Source: Perkinsus marinus ATCC 50983
Lineage: Eukaryota > Perkinsozoa > Perkinsida > Perkinsidae
Length of the DNA stretch: 37,804 nt
NCBI RefSeq assembly: GCF_000006405.1
Contig: NW_003206847.1
Span: 673,695-711,498, forward strand
Direction: 5' to 3'
In this document: piece after piece, positions 34,695-37,804 of the stretch
Numbering within the stretch: the first letter of the stretch is position 1
Layout of the letters: the number at the start of each line of letters is the position of its first letter
Made by a program: the position numbers and the translations under genes
Notes under the pieces: model-generated
What the model was told of the DNA's origin: nothing
What the model saw: only the letters and a program-made list of their open reading frames with translations
Databases searched by the model: none

Positions 34695-35280
34695 CGTTCT
34701 TCTCCTTCTCCACGGGTAGCCGAGCATCGTGCTCATTCCGATTCTGAGGGGGTTTCGACTCTCTCCTCCAAATCTGAAGAAAAGGGCCCTTCAAATCCAA
34801 TACGATGATGACAGTCTCATACTTGACCAACCGCAGCTTTCGAACGAAGTTCTCCAACCTCGTCCATCAGCTTCGACGTGGCCTTCCTCTGAAGATTCCC
34901 TCGAGACTTGCTTCCCCAACAACAGCTCACCCTGCGTATATTCTCCCTCTCATCGAGTAAGCTCTGTAACTCCTTCTTTTCTGCGTCGTTCAGCACTTTC
35001 AGCCGTTGTTCGAATCTGAACAGCCACGCCGACCTCGCGAATCTCTCAGAGCTCACCCCTACGTGTTGATCCTTTCTTGCAGATCTCGGAGCTCAACAAT
35101 TTGTCGTAGAGTCTCATCCCCCAGTGGCCGTTTCAAGTAGGGCGGCCTCGACGACTTCTTAAGTTGCCGTCGTTCGTCAAGAAGCTCGTAAAAGTCTTTG
35201 TCGCAATACCCACGTCGAGAGGCAGCGACTTCACTCAAAAGAGAGAAGCGCCGCCGAGCCACATGAAAGAGCCGTAACAT
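34687..35280 (-). CDS. Probable mitochondrial coiled-coil protein
   Basis: Exon 1 (35063-35280) starts MLRLFHVARRRFSLLSEVAA, a typical Arg-rich mitochondrial presequence, followed by DKDFYELLDERRQLKKSSRP. A 47-nt intron leads to FEQRLKVLNDAEKKELQSLL, then a 44-nt intron to KATSKLMDEVGELRSKAA. A 49-nt intron GTATGA..CTTCAG leads to the last exon, ending RLPVEKEKNDV at 34687. All introns are of local length and in phase. The protein is about 140 residues, helical and charged. Presequence plus coiled coil would suit a small subunit or assembly factor of a mitochondrial complex, but no family is recognised. Confidence 0.65.
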
Positions 35281-35664
35281 TGACTACTATCGACTGTTTC
35301 GAACAGAGTTCCTCCTACTGCATAACGCAACCCTCAACAGGAAGTTCGCGAACTAATATTTTTTTTCTCGTGAGACTGTTATCATCATAAGCGGCAAGCC
35401 ACCATGGTGACGGCCTACTACTGCAGCTGTACCGCTGATAGCTCCTGACAGGAGCCTCCTGTTGCATAGTCCTCATCAAGTGAAGAGGCTGGCAACCGAG
35501 TGGCACACTCGTCAACTTCTAATTCGTGGAATACCATATAACATCTTCAAGGAGAGTATAAGCTATGATTTCCGAGTAAGACCCGCACATACAGTAACGA
35601 AACACCGCCAAGGGCTGACATAACAAGAATTTGAACGCAAGGAGATGCGGCCTCCCGCGAGGCC
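35281..35664. other. Spacer between ADPRM-like and mitochondrial genes
   Basis: About 380 bases. A minus-strand 66-codon frame at 35315-35515 has no domain or splice support. Expected to contain the next gene's promoter or leader acceptor and the ADPRM-like 3' end. Confidence 0.35.
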
Positions 35665-37618
35665 TCATCTAAGCTCCTGATGAAGTAGAAGGCGTTCGGT
35701 TATGTCTCCTTGTGGTACGACATGGATGTCACCCGAAGTCATCACCTCAGCCACGATGGAACACTCGTCTTTAATGCTTTCCAGTGGACTTGGAAGAGTT
35801 AAGTGATGCACTCCTGAGCAATTACAAAAGAATGCTCTCACCGAGAATCGAACCTCCGCCCTTGAGTAGCAAGATCATCAACGCTAACTCACCGTGATCA
35901 TCCAGGTGGTAAACCTCGTTATGAATGTGCCCTGCCAAAACCAGCCGAGTGCATGGGAACTCATAGATAGACTGAGCTGGCAAATCGAGCAAGCCGGCCC
36001 GTGGAGAGCTCTCTACCTCGAGAACCTTATCGTAATTCCAAAGGAGTCCTCGACAATTATGATTACGAGTTGCATCAGGGTGTAATATGACATGAGAAAA
36101 GATGATAACCTACAGCACCAGGATCATCACATCAATGTCACCATGGCTCACATTAGTGTTCCGATGATGACAAGTTTCCAAGACATGTCGAAGCCAGTTG
36201 AGCTGCTCTTCACCAACGGCGCCGTTCACAGGAGCCCATCGGGACTCACGTCCAGTGAGATTGGCAAAGAAATCATTCTTGCCGCCTGAAACCGTAGTAA
36301 TGAAAAACGCACCATTCTCACTAATTCGAATTAGAAACCAATGGGAGATTGAAAAATGATGTCTCCTATCTACGTATTTGCCTCTGTCATTTAGTGCGTC
36401 CACAACTTTCCTCACTTCACCGCGACGGTTACTTGTACGATAACTATCTGAGTCGTTTCTTACCAATGTCATTAGGATTGTGACTCTGACAAAGGTCATA
36501 AGCTTCCGAGTCCAGACCGGCACCCTTGAACTGACCATAGGGAAAATTATATGTCTCGAAGAATAACAACATAGTTTACATGCTCATAACCATGCCGACC
36601 CCCGCCGTGTCGCATAACACTAACATCATACGGGTCCAGAACGATGACCAGCCAGTTGTCTGCAGGCTTGAAGGAGTAGTAGAAACAGGAGGAATCTCCT
36701 ACATACGAAGACCAAATAATGCAACAGTTGCGAGTTGGCAGACTCACCACTTGGGAATTCGTCATGGCCTAGAGAATCAGGACGAGTGAGGGAAAACTGC
36801 TGACGACTTGGGGGGAATATTCGATGCTCGGACAAGGCAGCTCTGAAGCAACCACAGTAGTTCCCATCAGTTGATCGAGCACACCGCTTACCGAGTAAAA
36901 CAGTAGAGCTCATGGTTGCCGACCGTGTGGAGTAACTACAGGAAACTCAATGCAATAGAGCAGACAAACCATTATCATCAACATCTGAATATCATATAAC
37001 GTAACACCATGTCTACAACATAATCATAAGTAATAATTAATCATATGATTATATAACACCATAAACTCATACCTCGACGTACCAGATGTATCTCACCTTA
37101 GGACAGTGCAAAGCATCAAACTCTGGCATGATCTTTCTCATAGCCTGAGCTTGAATATTCAGCCCTCTATTGCGACCGTCAATCAAGTCGCCAAGATTCA
37201 CGACGAAGTTAATAGCAGGGGATCTGCTGCCGATCAATTCAAGTAGCTTGGCTACATATCAATGTTGTTATCTCACTGGTAAGAATTCCACCAGCCAATA
37301 GCGTTTCTCAAAACCTCTGCAGAACGACGGTAATGCCTGACAAACACTAGCAGCTTCTCGTGGTAATTAGCAAAAACGTAAGGAGCTACTCGGTGTTTTC
37401 CTTTGATCTCACCTGGTCTTAGTATGAGAGTAATTATAAGTATCATCGATGTCAGCGTATTGTACATCAGCAATAACACCAAAGCGAAAGAGAGGCTTCC
37501 TCGAAATCGATGTTGTTGCGGCCGCAGTCGTCGCGGCGGCGGCAGAGATACTGGTGGAAGTACTATACAGCTTATTACACGTCTTAACGCCGAGTCGCAT
37601 ATTTAGGAGGGAATTCAC
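35665..37618 (-). CDS. Mn-dependent ADP-ribose/CDP-alcohol diphosphatase
   Basis: A multi-exon calcineurin-like phosphoesterase. Exon 1 (37413-37618) has a Ser/Thr/Ala-rich leader, then FRFGVIADVQYADIDD (metal ligands Asp and Gln). Next are HYRRSAEVLRNAIGWWN (37.3 kb), FVVNLGDLIDGRNRG (37.2 kb; GDxxDG), VGNHELYCF (36.92 kb; GNHE), FKPADNWLVIVLDPYDVSVM (36.65 kb), FKGAGLDSEAYDLCQSHNPN (36.5 kb), NGAVGEEQLNWLRHVL (36.2 kb) and HPDATRNHNCRGLLWNYDKV (36.05 kb). AGHIHNEVYHLDDHG (35.9 kb) and VHHLTLPSPLE (35.8 kb) complete the series. This order is diagnostic of ADPRM, which hydrolyses ADP-ribose and CDP-alcohols. The last intron is 35814-35892 (79 nt). The leader could be a mitochondrial or other targeting sequence. 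Not every intermediate splice was set. Confidence 0.85.
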
Positions 37619-37804
37619 TACAAAGTCGCCTTCCTACGATGTGAAACCGACGATTTTAACCAGTTATTCAGAAATTCCTCAGAGCTCTCGTATTTCTCGA
37701 GTCACCAAATGTGTAACACTATGTTATCGACAGCTTAGATCTGGCACTGGTTCTATTCCTAAACTTTTCATCTTATGTAGACTACTCAAGAAGAATCAAA
37801 CAGT
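37619..37804. other. Window edge, upstream of ADPRM-like gene
   Basis: AT-rich, non-coding, containing the presumed promoter side of the ADPRM-like gene. No further feature seen. Confidence 0.35.

Noticed and set aside
35825-35895. Possible tRNA on the minus strand
   Set aside because: A- and B-box-like motifs are present, but the acceptor and T stems do not pair; it is the last ADPRM intron.

Overview
The window is nuclear DNA of a protist. Genes are split by many very short GT-AG introns, most of them 42 to 61 nt. There is a calcium-dependent protein kinase of the CDPK type (plants and alveolates), a tRNA gene with internal A and B boxes, and no bacterial operon features. Gene content, intron style and low-complexity proteins fit an alveolate, most likely a Perkinsus-like species; this is inference, as no marker gene is present.

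Layout: 0.7-2.8 kb, ankyrin-repeat gene (-), 13 exons resolved. 3.3-6.2 kb, coiled-coil/zinc-binding gene (-) with a tRNA-Ala nested antisense in one intron. 6.5-9.0 kb, WD40 gene, UTP4/cirhin-like (-). 9.2-11.0 kb, intronless CDPK (+). 11.5-12.1 kb, small unknown gene (+). 12.1-14.4 kb, convergent spacer whose strand composition flips near 12.9 kb. 14.4-17.9 kb, DBP2/DDX5-type DEAD-box helicase (-), 13 exons. 18.35-18.82 kb, inverted-repeat element. 18.8-20.6 kb, RIIa-like docking protein (+). 21.1-22.1 kb, unknown (+). 22.4-23.4 kb, small membrane-type protein (-). 23.8-25.8 kb, complete 407-aa HSL-family esterase (-), 8 exons. 26-29.4 kb, sparse region with weak gene fragments, a tandem duplication and hairpins. 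29.5-32.4 kb, proline-rich charged protein (+). 32.9-37.6 kb, same-strand run (-): ERV1-type sulfhydryl oxidase, unknown gene, mitochondrial coiled-coil protein, ADPRM phosphatase.

The main discovery is in the introns. A family of about 150-180 bp elements occurs at least seven times, every time inside an intron of a gene readable from its exons (helicase twice, esterase twice, WD40 gene twice, RIIa-like gene once). Its ends form a terminal inverted repeat starting CAGTGT, one copy is flanked by a near-perfect 8-bp duplication, and in the esterase the splice sites fall at the outer edges of an inverted pair of copies. These look like introners, intron-making DNA transposons of hAT-like type. 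A second short repeat is shared by a helicase and an esterase intron. Helicase intron 2 grew another way: its length is 48 + 21 x 28 nt, an ordinary 48-nt intron expanded by tandem copying of its own branch-point/polypyrimidine/acceptor segment, so the transcript carries about 21 extra CAG acceptors.

The genes do not form one pathway. They are housekeeping (RNA helicase, ribosome-biogenesis WD40, thiol oxidase, nucleotide-sugar phosphatase), signalling (CDPK, docking protein) and lineage-specific coiled-coil proteins.
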